64,000 nucleotides of DNA from Paludibacteraceae bacterium (GTDB taxonomy: Bacteria > Bacteroidota > Bacteroidia > Bacteroidales > Paludibacteraceae), in NCBI GenBank assembly GCA_016297215.1, contig JAEDGZ010000008.1, forward strand, positions 1 to 64,000. Reading direction: 5' to 3'. How positions within the stretch are numbered: the first letter of the stretch is position 1; the number at the start of each line of letters is the position of its first letter. The translations under genes and the position numbers were made by a program. Below, one piece after another: positions 44,955 to 53,194 of this stretch. The notes below the pieces were generated by a model. It was not told where the DNA came from. It searched no databases and was given only the letters and a program-made list of their open reading frames with translations.

Positions 44955-45058
44955 GCTATGTGCATCCCGTAGGGTGCGCATAGCCCTTTTATAAGCACAT
45001 TCTCCAACCACATATCAACAGGGCTACCCTCACGCGAGGATAGCCCTGTTCTTTTTTG
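44955..45058 (+). terminator. Two tandem terminator hairpins
   Basis: First hairpin GCTATG...CATAGC (44955-44984) followed by CCTTTTAT. Second is a 10-bp stem AACAGGGCTA/TAGCCCTGTT (45017-45026 with 45041-45050) followed by CTTTTTTG. The gap up to the next gene also holds two TAATTAATGTTAAAA direct repeats. Confidence 0.8.
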
Positions 45059-45164
45059 CAAATAATTAATGAATAATTACACGGTAATTAATGTTAAAAA
45101 CTTCTTACACGATAATTAATGTTAAAAGTCACCACAGGATATTGAACGTGCAAACTCCCCACTA

Positions 45165-46403
45165 TCAGTCTCTACGGAAGAGGTCGCGGGTATAGACTTT
45201 GTCTTGCACATCGTCGAGGCAAGCGTCGTAGCGGTTGGCGATGATTGCCTGCGACTGCGCTTTGAACTGCGCGAGGTCGTTCACCACGATGGAACCGAAG
45301 AAAGTGGAGCCGTCGGGCAGGGTAGGCTCGTAGATAATCACCTGCGCCCCTTTGGCTTTCACGCGCTTCATGATACCCTGTATGCTCGACTGGCGGAAGT
45401 TGTCGGAGTTGGACTTCATGGTCAGTCGGAAGACGCCGATGGTGCAGGGATGTTCCTCGGCGGCGCTGTACGAGCCTTTGTGGAAATAGTCGTAGTAACC
45501 CGCTTTGGCAAGCACGCGGTCGGCGATGAAGTCCTTGCGGGTGCGGTTGCTCTCCACGATGGCTTCGATGAGGTTCTCGGGCACGTCTTGGTAGTTGGCG
45601 AGCAACTGCTTAGTGTCTTTGGGCAGGCAGTAGCCGCCGTAGCCGAAAGAGGGGTTGTTGTAGTGGGTGCCGATACGAGGGTCGAGGCAGACGCCGTTGA
45701 TGATGTCTTGCGTGTTGAGCCCTTTCATCTCGGCGTAGGTATCCAACTCGTTGAAGTACGACACGCGTAGCGCGAGGTAGGTGTTGGCAAAGAGTTTGAC
45801 CGCCTCCGCCTCAGTGAAGCCCATGTAGAGGGTGGGGATGTCGGTCTTGATCGCGCCCTCTTGCAGCAGTGCGGCAAAGGTCTTGGCAGCGGCGAGCAGG
45901 CGCTCGTCCTGCATGTCGGTGCCCACGATGATACGCGAGGGGTAGAGGTTGTCGTATAGCGCCTTGCTCTCGCGCAGGAACTCGGGCGAGAAGAGGATGT
46001 TTTGGCTGCCGGTTTTCTGCCTTAGCCCCTCGGTGAAACCGACAGGAATGGTCGATTTGATGACCATGATGGCGTTGGGGTTCACCTCCAAGACCAAGCG
46101 CACCACGCTCTCCACCGCGGAGGTGTCGAAATAGTTGCGCTGCGGGTCGTAGTTGGTGGGCGCGGCTATCACCACGAGCTCCGCCTGCGAGTAGGCTGCA
46201 CGCGCGTCTAATGTGGCAGTCAGGTCGAGCGTCTTCTCTGCGAAGAATTTCTCGATATATTCGTCTTGAATGGGCGACTGTCGGCGGTTAATCATCTCCA
46301 CCTTTTCGGGCACGATATCCACTGCCAACACCCTATGGTGTTGCGCCAAGAGGGTTGCCATCGACAATCCCACATAACCTGTTCCTGCTACTGCGATAGT
46401 CAT
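45165..46403 (-). CDS. UDP-glucose 6-dehydrogenase-type nucleotide-sugar dehydrogenase
   Basis: A 412-residue NAD-dependent enzyme that oxidises a UDP-hexose to the uronic acid. The Rossmann motif is VAGTGYVGLSMA; SPEFLRES and GYGGYCLPKD with the catalytic Cys follow, and the C-terminal NAD/UDP-binding domain is complete. The GGYCLPKD form and FSPEFLRES favour UDP-glucose as substrate. It lies downstream of a second dehydrogenase of the same superfamily on the same strand. No glycosyltransferases are beside it, so its polysaccharide is unknown. Confidence 0.9.
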   Translation of the reverse strand: MTIAVAGTGYVGLSMATLLAQHHRVLAVDIVPEKVEMINRRQSPIQDEYIEKFFAEKTLDLTATLDARAAYSQAELVVIAAPTNYDPQRNYFDTSAVESVVRLVLEVNPNAIMVIKSTIPVGFTEGLRQKTGSQNILFSPEFLRESKALYDNLYPSRIIVGTDMQDERLLAAAKTFAALLQEGAIKTDIPTLYMGFTEAEAVKLFANTYLALRVSYFNELDTYAEMKGLNTQDIINGVCLDPRIGTHYNNPSFGYGGYCLPKDTKQLLANYQDVPENLIEAIVESNRTRKDFIADRVLAKAGYYDYFHKGSYSAAEEHPCTIGVFRLTMKSNSDNFRQSSIQGIMKRVKAKGAQVIIYEPTLPDGSTFFGSIVVNDLAQFKAQSQAIIANRYDACLDDVQDKVYTRDLFRRD

Positions 46404-46408
46404 GTTTC

Positions 46409-46540
46409 AATTATGAATAATGAATTATGAGCGCCCATGCTCTTTTTAATTATGAATTTTGAATTATAAATTATGAGTGGTCTGCTCTGAATAGTTGGCA
46501 CGCAATGAGCTCATAATTCATAATTCAAAATTCATAATTA
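46409..46540. repeat. AT-rich hairpin repeat, best-preserved copy
   Basis: Arms 46448-46477 and 46510-46539 are complementary at 29 of 30 positions. The core between them holds GGTCTGCTCTGAA and TTGGCACGCAATGAG. It fills the gap between the two dehydrogenase genes. Confidence 0.85.
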
Positions 46541-46542
46541 TC

Positions 46543-47841
46543 TTATAGTCTTCCGTCTACAAGCGTTCTGTCCACGAAGTTCTTTACGTCGAAGATGACG
46601 GCACCTTGCTCTTTGTAGCGTGCGAAGGGGAAGGATTTGAACTCGTTGTGCGCCACGCAGGCGATGATAGCCTCGTAGTGCTTCTCGGGGTTCACGGCGG
46701 GTATGAGTGCCTTGCCGTACTCGTGCAGCACTACTTCGGGCGATGCCCATGGGTCGCATATATCCACATGGCAGCCGAACTCCTCCAACTCCGTGGCGAT
46801 GTCCACCACCTTGGTGTTGCGGCAGTCGGGGCAGTTCTCCTTGAAGGTAACGCCGAGCAGCAGCACGTTGGCGTCTTTTATCTTTTGGTCATGCTGAATC
46901 ATGAGTTTCAGCACCTTGTCGGCGATGAACTTCGCGATGGAGTTGTTCACGGCACGACCGGAGAGTATGACCTGCGGGTCGTAGCCAAGGGACTTGGCTT
47001 TGTGGGCGAGGTAATAGGGGTCCACGGAAATGCAGTGTCCGCCTACCAGTCCGGGGCGGTATTTGAGGAAGTTCCACTTCGTCCCTGCCGCCTCTATCAC
47101 GTCGTTGGTATCAATGCCTACGCGGTCGCAGATAAGCGCCAACTCGTTCATAAAGGAGATGTTCACATCTCGCTGCGAGTTCTCTACGGCTTTCGCCGCC
47201 TCTGCTACCTTCATGTTCGGCGCGCGGTAGGTGCCGTTCTCGAGAATGCTGTTGTAAAGCGCGTCCACGAGGTCGGCTATCTCGGGCGTGGAGCCGGAGG
47301 TGATTTTCTTGATTTTCGTGAGGGTGTTCACTTTGTCTCCCGGGTTGATACGCTCGGGCGAGTAGCCGCAGAAGAAGTCTTGGTTGAAGGTCAGTCCGCT
47401 GAAGCGCTCCAATACGGGCACGCAGTCTTCTTCGGTGCAGCCGGGGTAAACGGTGGACTCGTAGATGACGAGGTCGCCCTTGCGCAGGGTCTTTCCGATG
47501 GTCTCGCTGGCTTTCAGCAGGGGTGTCAGGTCGGGGTTGTTGAAGCGGTCAATGGGCGTAGGCACCGTAACGATATAGGTGTTCGCCTGCACGAGGTCGT
47601 CCGCATTGGAAGAGAAAGACAAACCTTTCGCGCCGCTGCTCTCCGCGAAGAGGGCACGCGCCTGCGCCATGCCGGCGAGGTCAGCCTCCAGCGTGTGGTC
47701 TTCGCCGGCTTCCAACTCCGCCACACGTGCTTTGTTCACATCAAAACCAATCACACGGTATTTCTTACCGTACTCAATCGCCAGCGGCAGCCCCACATAT
47801 CCGAGCCCCACCACGGCAATCACTCTGTCTTCTAAGTTCAT
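46543..47841 (-). CDS. UDP-N-acetylhexosamine dehydrogenase (TviB/WbpA-like)
   Basis: A 432-residue nucleotide-sugar dehydrogenase. The Rossmann motif is VVGLGYVGLPLAIEYG; YESTVYPGCTEE, GYSPERINPGDK and GLVGGHCISVDPYYL carry the catalytic Cys and the signature of the UDP-GlcNAc/GalNAc uronic-acid-forming subgroup. This differs from the UDP-glucose type encoded next to it. It supplies precursors for capsule or O-antigen and has its own promoter. The 138-bp gap to the second gene is filled by a hairpin repeat. Confidence 0.9.
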   Translation of the reverse strand: MNLEDRVIAVVGLGYVGLPLAIEYGKKYRVIGFDVNKARVAELEAGEDHTLEADLAGMAQARALFAESSGAKGLSFSSNADDLVQANTYIVTVPTPIDRFNNPDLTPLLKASETIGKTLRKGDLVIYESTVYPGCTEEDCVPVLERFSGLTFNQDFFCGYSPERINPGDKVNTLTKIKKITSGSTPEIADLVDALYNSILENGTYRAPNMKVAEAAKAVENSQRDVNISFMNELALICDRVGIDTNDVIEAAGTKWNFLKYRPGLVGGHCISVDPYYLAHKAKSLGYDPQVILSGRAVNNSIAKFIADKVLKLMIQHDQKIKDANVLLLGVTFKENCPDCRNTKVVDIATELEEFGCHVDICDPWASPEVVLHEYGKALIPAVNPEKHYEAIIACVAHNEFKSFPFARYKEQGAVIFDVKNFVDRTLVDGRL

Positions 47842-47893
47842 TTTATGAAAAAGAATTTGGTATAAATCTTAAGTTTTTTAATAAATCAGCCTG

Positions 47894-47924
47894 CAAAGGT
47901 ACTGCTTTTTTTTCGATTATACAA
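47894..47924 (-). promoter_or_regulatory. Promoter for the TviB-like gene
   Basis: Minus strand TTG (47924-47922), 20 bp, TACCTTTG (47901-47894). Confidence 0.8.
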
Positions 47925-48024
47925 GTGTTTTCGTGATTTTTCAGTAGGAAAGTAGCGGTTTGTGCGGCTTTGTACTATATTTTGACGTTCTAAATTTTAG
48001 GCGCAACACGCAACTCCGTCATCG

Positions 48025-48180
48025 TTACATCTGCGTCAGACGTTGATAGTAATGTGTGGCGGTGATGAGTTGGATGCGGGCATCGGTGAGGTTGTTGCGG
48101 GCTTGCAGGAGTAGCGATTGGTTCTGCAGTAGGTCGGCGATGGAGACCAGCCCTGCCTCGTTCTCGCAGACGGTGCTCAC
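48025..48180 (-). pseudogene. C-terminal remnant of a TolC-type outer-membrane efflux protein
   Basis: On the minus strand the frame reads CENEAGLVSIADLLQNQSLL, then NNLTDARIQLITATHYYQRL and a stop. This is the end of an OMF/TolC protein; about 50 of some 450 residues remain. Upstream sequence changes abruptly to the oppositely oriented remnant, so this is gene debris. Confidence 0.75.
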
Positions 48181-48460
48181 GGCGGGCAACGAGGTGAACA
48201 ACGCGCTGCATAACTACCAAACGCTCACCGACAAACAGTCGCTCTACGACAGTCAGGCGGAGACGGCATTGCAGCGCGCCGCGAGGGCAACGAAACTCAA
48301 GATGCAGTACGGTAGCACAACTTACTTGGAGGTGCTCACCGCGCAGAACAGCCTCCTGCAGGCGCAGTTCACGCAGATAGCCAACCGCATGCAGACCCTC
48401 CAAGCCGTGGTAACCCTATACCGCGCCCTCGGAGGCGGCAGCGAATACGAGGAATTATGA
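48181..48460 (+). pseudogene. C-terminal remnant of a second TolC-type efflux protein
   Basis: Plus-strand frame TAGNEVNNALHNYQTLTDKQ, then KMQYGSTTYLEVLTAQNSLL and VTLYRALGGG, ending at a stop at 48460. This is the last about 90 residues of an RND-type outer-membrane factor (MexA-MexB-OprM class). The 5' part is gone; the sequence before about 48180 belongs to the remnant on the other strand. A frame opens at 48056, but its first 40 residues are antisense to that remnant. Confidence 0.78.
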
Positions 48461-48508
48461 GAGCATAGTAATTCGTATTTTTTTTCATTTTTTTTGCTGA
48501 CTTAACGG

Positions 48509-48556
48509 CTTGATAATCTGCATTAGTTACCTAAACGTAACTAACTGATTATCAAG
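48509..48556. promoter_or_regulatory. Nested palindromic operator upstream of the NAD(P)-binding gene
   Basis: Outer arms CTTGATAATC/GATTATCAAG (48509-48518 and 48547-48556). Inner arms TTAGTTAC/GTAACTAA (48523-48530 and 48537-48544). It ends 7 bp before the -33 box. The GTTAC-N6-GTAAC core is of a size suited to a winged-helix dimer such as the HxlR regulator encoded downstream. Confidence 0.65.
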
Positions 48557-48563
48557 TGCGTTC

Positions 48564-48594
48564 TTGTGTATGTCATCAAAAAGCAGTACCTTTG
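48564..48594 (+). promoter_or_regulatory. Promoter for the NAD(P)-binding gene
   Basis: TTG (48564-48566), 20 bp, TACCTTTG (48587-48594). Confidence 0.8.
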
Positions 48595-48677
48595 CACTCG
48601 CAATCGGATACGATACTGTTCGCGGTCATCTGCCAACAATCGTTCCGGCATTATTCACATTCTAACTTCTTACTATT

Positions 48678-49337
48678 ATGAAAAATGTCGTTTTAATTGG
48701 AGCAAGCGGCTTCGTGGGCTCAGCCCTGTTGGAGGAAGCCTTGCAGCGTGGGCACAATGTAACAGCCGTAGTCTTAAATCCGGAAAAGATTAGCATCAGC
48801 GCTCCTAACCTGACGGTAGTGAAGGCAGACGCCACCTGTCCTGACACTCTGGCACAGATAGCGAAAGGGAAAGATGCCGTCATCAGCGCCTACAACCCCG
48901 GTTGGGGAAATCCGCGCCAATACGAAGAGACACTGGAGAACTATCCCAAGATTGTAGAAGGGGCAAAGCGTGCAGGAGTCAAACGCTTGCTCATTGTCGG
49001 CGGAGCGGGTACGTTGTTTGTCAAGCCCGGACTGCGTCTGGTGGACACGGGTACGCTCCCTGCAGAATGGCTGCCCGGTGTGAAATCATTAGGCGAGTTT
49101 TATCTCAACACGCTCCTCCACGAGAGAGATATTGACTGGGTATTCTTCTCCCCTGCAGGCAACTTGGGCAATATGGGCAAAGGCGTGCGCACAGGTAAAT
49201 ATCGTCTGGGCGTGGATGACATGCTCTTCGATGAGAAAGGAGAGAGTTTCATCTCCGTGGAAGATTATGCAGTGGCGATGATAGACGAGTTGGAACAAGA
49301 GAATCACCACTATATGCGCTTCACGGCTGCATATTAA
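48678..49337 (+). CDS. NAD(P)-binding oxidoreductase of the atypical SDR (NmrA/YwnB-like) type
   Basis: A 219-residue Rossmann protein. The dinucleotide motif is IGASGFVGSALLEEAL at residues 7-22. Further features are ADATCPDTL, KRLLIVGGAG and the C-terminal ISVEDYAVAMIDELE typical of NAD(P)H-binding atypical SDRs. It lacks the YxxxK of classical SDRs. Such proteins, paired with HxlR regulators, are often induced by quinones, aldehydes or thiol stress; for this one that is inference from the neighbouring regulator and the palindromic operator. It has its own promoter. Confidence 0.85.
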   Translation: MKNVVLIGASGFVGSALLEEALQRGHNVTAVVLNPEKISISAPNLTVVKADATCPDTLAQIAKGKDAVISAYNPGWGNPRQYEETLENYPKIVEGAKRAGVKRLLIVGGAGTLFVKPGLRLVDTGTLPAEWLPGVKSLGEFYLNTLLHERDIDWVFFSPAGNLGNMGKGVRTGKYRLGVDDMLFDEKGESFISVEDYAVAMIDELEQENHHYMRFTAAY

Positions 49338-49402
49338 TAGCCATGCGCTCCGCCGAGAGCAAAGGTAGAGGCCATTTGGCACAATAATTGTAGCATAAAA
49401 AA

Positions 49403-49435
49403 TCAAGTTTCAGGTTGCTAAAACCTGAAACTTGA
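49403..49435. repeat. 14-bp perfect hairpin before the HxlR gene
   Basis: Arms 49403-49416 and 49422-49435 are fully complementary with a 5-nt loop. On the minus strand the hairpin is followed by TTTTTTA, like a terminator, but no minus-strand gene ends here. On the plus strand there is no T-run. It may be an operator or attenuator. Confidence 0.6.
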
Positions 49436-49474
49436 ATTGGTCTAATATCGTATCTTTCACAATCATCGTTTGGT

Positions 49475-49510
49475 TACGAAAACTACGAAAATTACGAAAA
49501 CTACGAAAAA
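49475..49510 (+). repeat. 9-bp tandem repeat TACGAAAAN before the HxlR gene
   Basis: Four head-to-tail units ending 15 bp before the chosen ATG, in the expected ribosome-loading region. Confidence 0.8.
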
Positions 49511-49525
49511 CTCCTATTGCATATT

Positions 49526-49897
49526 ATGTTAAGACCTGATGAATGGCAAGATGCTTTGTTCCCCGACTGTCCCGTCCGCAATGTGCTTGCGCGGGTGGGC
49601 GATAAGTGGTCGTTGTTAGTACTCAACATTTTGGCAAGCGAGACTGCGCCCGTGCGTTTCAATGCGTTGCAGCGCGCCTTGCCCGACATCTCGCAGAAAG
49701 TGCTGACCACCACGCTCCGTGCCTTAGAGGAGGACGGTTTTGTCATCCGCACAGTCTACGCCGAGGTGCCGCCGCGCGTGGACTACTGCCTCACCCCGCG
49801 TGCGCACTCTTTCCTCGAAGCCTGCGTACCGATGATAGCATGGGCGAAAGCCAACCTCGACCCTATCCTCACCGACCGCAAAAAAGCGAGAAGGTAA
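49526..49897 (+). CDS. HxlR-family transcriptional regulator
   Basis: A 123-residue winged-helix protein. It has the N-terminal Cys of the family (DCPVRNVLARVGDKWSLLVL), then RFNALQRALPDISQKVLTTT and the wing region LEEDGFVIRTVYAEVPPRVDY. I chose the ATG at 49526; a TTG nine bases earlier is in frame but less likely. HxlR/MarR-like proteins sense electrophiles or oxidants through cysteines. It probably controls the NAD(P)-binding gene just upstream, which carries a palindromic operator. Confidence 0.9.
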   Translation: MLRPDEWQDALFPDCPVRNVLARVGDKWSLLVLNILASETAPVRFNALQRALPDISQKVLTTTLRALEEDGFVIRTVYAEVPPRVDYCLTPRAHSFLEACVPMIAWAKANLDPILTDRKKARR

Positions 49898-50026
49898 TTA
49901 AGGAATTAGGAATTAAGAGGGCGTATGCTCTGATTGAATGTGGAAATAAACAATCGTTGCACCTGCGGGAAGGAGCGCAGGTGCAACGGTGTAGGGTGGG
50001 TGGTTCGCCGCCTATGGAGGTTGCGT

Positions 50027-50620
50027 TTACCCCAGCCGTGCGGAGATCACACGCCAGTTGAGCAACAGCCACAGGTTCTTCAGATAGTCTGCCCGACGGT
50101 TTTGGTAATCGAGGTAATAGGCATGCTCCCACACATCAATCGCTAAGATAGGGCGCAGGTTGTGGCGCAGCGGGTTGTCGCCATTGGGCAACGCCAAGAC
50201 CTGCAGACGCCCCTCCCCGTCCATCGCCAGCCACGCCCAGCCGGAGCCGAAGAGCGTGAGTGCCGCCTTCTCCAGTTGGTCGTGCATCTGCAGCATAGAG
50301 CCAAACGATTGCTCAATCAAAAACAACAAATCGCCGGATGGCTCCTTGGCACCTTCGGAAGGCTGCAGTTGCTCAAAGAAGAGACGGTGGTTAAGCACCT
50401 GACCGGCGTTGTTGGCAAGGGCTCCCCCTGGCGCTTTGCGGACGATATCCTCCAGCGGAAGACCCTCCATAGCGGAGCCTTCCACAAGGCGATTCAGATT
50501 GTCCACATACGTGCGGAAATGTTTGCCGTAATGGCACTCGAGCGTTTGGCGGCTCATCATCGGAGCCAAATCCGTGAATTGATACCCTAAGTCGGGCAGA
50601 AGAAATGGATGTTTAGACAT
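50027..50620 (-). CDS. Iron/manganese superoxide dismutase
   Basis: A 197-residue SodA/SodB-family enzyme that removes superoxide in the cytoplasm. Metal ligands appear in place: His in ECHYGKHF, His in VLNHRLFF, Asp and His in AIDVWEHAYYLDY. GSGWAWLAMD is the usual mid-protein signature. I chose the ATG at 50620 (MSKHPFLLPDLGY); the longer frame adds 15 residues unlike any SOD. It departs from the family by Leu for Trp before the second His (VLNH rather than VWNH). Metal choice cannot be read safely. It converges with the HxlR gene. No consensus promoter is visible. Confidence 0.92.
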   Translation of the reverse strand: MSKHPFLLPDLGYQFTDLAPMMSRQTLECHYGKHFRTYVDNLNRLVEGSAMEGLPLEDIVRKAPGGALANNAGQVLNHRLFFEQLQPSEGAKEPSGDLLFLIEQSFGSMLQMHDQLEKAALTLFGSGWAWLAMDGEGRLQVLALPNGDNPLRHNLRPILAIDVWEHAYYLDYQNRRADYLKNLWLLLNWRVISARLG

Positions 50621-50743
50621 AAGGCTGATAGGTTTAATGGCAACACAACATTGTGTTACGCCCAAAGAGCGACAAAAAACATGCCAATAATGCGGAAAAA
50701 GTGTAATTTTTTGCGTTTTTTATGCTTTTGTGGGCGAAAATGC

Positions 50744-50774
50744 TTGCATATATGATTTTTTTTTCGTACTTTTG
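50744..50774 (+). promoter_or_regulatory. Promoter for rho
   Basis: TTG (50744-50746), 20 bp, TACTTTTG (50767-50774). It gives a leader of over 300 nt before rho. Confidence 0.8.
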
Positions 50775-50860
50775 CACTCGAATTTCACAGTAGGCTATGA
50801 TTTAGCGTCTTGCTAATAGCCTTTCTTTCCCTAAGTTTTATATTTTATTGTTCGTTGCGC

Positions 50861-51047
50861 TGTCCTGGTGCGCCCCGACCCGTCGGGGCTGAAAAGACCG
50901 CCTATCGGCTGAACGACCGCAGACGCTGTTTGACCGCGTTTCGCGCTGAAAGACTGATATAGTAGTGGATAGTGAATAAGTCGGACAGTGAAGTGGTCAG
51001 ACAACGAAGTGGTCGGAAAGCAGGCGAGGACGCCTGCGCACCCGGAC
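50861..51047 (+). repeat. Two palindromic repeats in the rho leader
   Basis: 50861-50891 is the variant palindrome (GGTGCGCCCCGAC / GTCGGGGCTG). 51020-51047 is a family-A copy in reverse orientation (GCAGGCGAGGACGCCTGCGC, then ACCCGGAC). Between them are AAGTGGTC and AGTGAAGTGGTC repeats. Both palindromes would be transcribed in the untranslated leader. Confidence 0.85.
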
Positions 51048-51093
51048 GCAGTTCCCAACACGGAGCGAAGCGGAGTTAATACACAAAGTTTAT

Positions 51094-53133
51094 ATGCAAT
51101 ACGAATTGAACAAATTGGAGCGTATGACGCTCGATGAAGTGCGTGCGATAGCAGAGCAGATGGGGCTGAAGCCTCGTCGGTCGCAATCGTTGCGCGAGAT
51201 TAGTTATGCCATCTTGGACGCGCAGGCGGACAATCGTGCCCGCGAGGTGCAAGCCAAAGAAGATGCGAAAGCAGAGAAACGTGTGCGCACACGCGGCACC
51301 AAGACGGCGAAGAAAGTGGATACCCAAGGCATGAAGAGCGAGACGGTGGTCGCTACGGTCGGCAACGAGCAGGAGCAGATGAAAGAGATGCAAGAGCAGT
51401 TGAAGCAGAACAACCACAAGCAGAACAAGACCGTTCGCGCCATTGAAGCACGCAAGCCGCTGCCCAAACTGCAAGAACAGGCGCCGGTGATTGCGGTGCC
51501 ATCGGTGCTGGAAATCAATCCCGTTGCCCTGCCTGAGGACGAGGCCATAGCCGAAGCCAAGAAGAAAAAGCCCAGCATCGGGGATGTGCTGACCATGCGC
51601 GGACAAGCGGTACAGAAACCCAAAGCGACCGAAGAGGCGATGAGTGAGATAGATGCACCTATTGCACCTGCAGCAGAGCCTGCTGCTATCAATGAGGAGG
51701 ACGCGGCTGCCATCGCTGCTGTAGCCGAAGCCGCGGCGCAAGAGGGAACGAAGAAGAAACGCAGCCGCAAGAAGAAAGCGGCTGAGGAAGAAGAAGCGGC
51801 TACCATGATGCAGGAAAAAGAGAATCTTTCCGTGGTAGAGATTCCCGAGACTCCTATAGACTCAGTTGTGGCGGAGATAGAGGACATACCCGCTGAAGAA
51901 GACGAAGAAGAGCGCCCCCAAGAGACAGCGCAGCAATCGAAGAAACAGCAGAAGCAGAATCAAGAGCAGCAGCCCCAACCCCAACAGGAGCAACGCCCCG
52001 TTATTGACCTCAAAGAGAACGTGATTGCGATGGGAACGCTGGAGAATACCCCCGACGGCTACGGCTTCCTGCGCTCTGCCGACTACGACTACCTGCCCTC
52101 GCCGGACGATATCTATGTTTCGAAAGACCAGATTCGCCAGTACGGGCTGAAGCCGGGCGACACAGTAGAGTGCACTATCCGCGTCAACAAAGACCCCGAT
52201 AAGTTCTTCCCGATGGATAAGGTGATTCGTATCAACGGCTTGGCACCTGAGTTGGCGAAGAGCCGCGTTGCGTTTGAGAACCTGACTGCCTACTTCCCAA
52301 CCGAGAAGTTCCACCTCTGCACCGGCAAGAACGACCCGCTTTCCATCCGTATTATCGACCTCTTCGCCCCCATCGGCAAAGGGCAACGCGGACTGATTGT
52401 GGCGCAACCGAAGACGGGTAAGACCGTGCTGCTGAAGCAGATAGCCAACGCCATCTCCGCCAATCACCCCGAGGTGTATATGATTGTGCTACTGATAGAT
52501 GAGCGTCCCGAGGAGGTAACGGACATGGCGCGGAGCGTGAATGCGGAGGTGATTGCCTCTACCTTTGACGAGCCTGCGGAGAACCACGTGAAGGTAGCGA
52601 ACATCGTACACGAGAAAGCCAAACGACTGGTGGAAAGCGGACACGACGTGGTGATTCTGCTCGATTCCATCACGCGCTTGGCGCGCGCCTACAACACCGT
52701 GGCACCCTCCAGCGGGAAAGTGCTCTCCGGCGGTGTGGAGGCGCAGGCATTGCACAAGCCCAAACGCTTCTTCGGCGCAGCGCGAAACATTGAGAACGGC
52801 GGCAGCCTGACCATTATCGCTACCGCCCTGACCGAGACCGGAAGCAAGATGGACGATGTGATATTCGAGGAGTTCAAGGGTACGGGTAACATGGAGTTGC
52901 AACTCGATCGCAAGTTAGCGAATAAGCGGGTCTTCCCCGCGGTGGATATCCCCGCATCCAGCACCCGCCGCGACGACTTGCTGCTGCCGCCCGATGTGCT
53001 CTCGCGCATGTGGATGATTCGCAAGCAACTGAGCGACATGAACGGCATTGAGGCGATGGAGCGACTGAAAGGCGTGATGGAGCGGACGGAGAACAACGAT
53101 GAGTTCCTGCTCTCCATCTCCGGCGCAAGATAA
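51094..53133 (+). CDS. rho: Transcription termination factor Rho
   Basis: A 679-residue hexameric RNA helicase that ends transcription. Residues 1-45 are a Rho_N domain (MTLDEVRAIAEQMGLKPRRS). A long Lys/Glu/Gln/Ala-rich disordered insertion follows (about 50-310), as in many Bacteroidetes. Next are the RNA-binding cold-shock-like domain (GYGFLRSADYDYLPSPDDIY) and the RecA-type ATPase with VAQPKTGKT (Walker A), VVILLDSITRLARAYN (Walker B) and the Q/R loops (KMDDVIFEEFKGTGNMEL). Its long repeat-bearing leader could be a site of autoregulation. Confidence 0.97.
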   Translation: MQYELNKLERMTLDEVRAIAEQMGLKPRRSQSLREISYAILDAQADNRAREVQAKEDAKAEKRVRTRGTKTAKKVDTQGMKSETVVATVGNEQEQMKEMQEQLKQNNHKQNKTVRAIEARKPLPKLQEQAPVIAVPSVLEINPVALPEDEAIAEAKKKKPSIGDVLTMRGQAVQKPKATEEAMSEIDAPIAPAAEPAAINEEDAAAIAAVAEAAAQEGTKKKRSRKKKAAEEEEAATMMQEKENLSVVEIPETPIDSVVAEIEDIPAEEDEEERPQETAQQSKKQQKQNQEQQPQPQQEQRPVIDLKENVIAMGTLENTPDGYGFLRSADYDYLPSPDDIYVSKDQIRQYGLKPGDTVECTIRVNKDPDKFFPMDKVIRINGLAPELAKSRVAFENLTAYFPTEKFHLCTGKNDPLSIRIIDLFAPIGKGQRGLIVAQPKTGKTVLLKQIANAISANHPEVYMIVLLIDERPEEVTDMARSVNAEVIASTFDEPAENHVKVANIVHEKAKRLVESGHDVVILLDSITRLARAYNTVAPSSGKVLSGGVEAQALHKPKRFFGAARNIENGGSLTIIATALTETGSKMDDVIFEEFKGTGNMELQLDRKLANKRVFPAVDIPASSTRRDDLLLPPDVLSRMWMIRKQLSDMNGIEAMERLKGVMERTENNDEFLLSISGAR

Positions 53134-53146
53134 AGGAAAGACCATT

Positions 53147-53171
53147 GTCCGGGTGCGCAGGCGTCCCCTGA
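53147..53171 (+). repeat. Truncated family-A palindrome between rho and aroQ
   Basis: GTCCGGGTGCGCAGGCGTCC then CCTGAC: the left arm and loop are intact but the CGCCTGC right arm is lost. Confidence 0.8.
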
Positions 53172-53194
53172 CAGTGGTCAAAAAAAACATTATT

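Noticed and set aside
49403..49435. Terminator of a minus-strand gene
   Set aside because: The hairpin plus T-run points to the minus strand, but no minus-strand gene ends there. Kept as a repeat of unknown role.
53099..53194. Longer N-terminus for AroQ
   Set aside because: The extra residues come from the end of rho and a truncated palindrome. Type II dehydroquinases start at the RILIINGPNLN segment.
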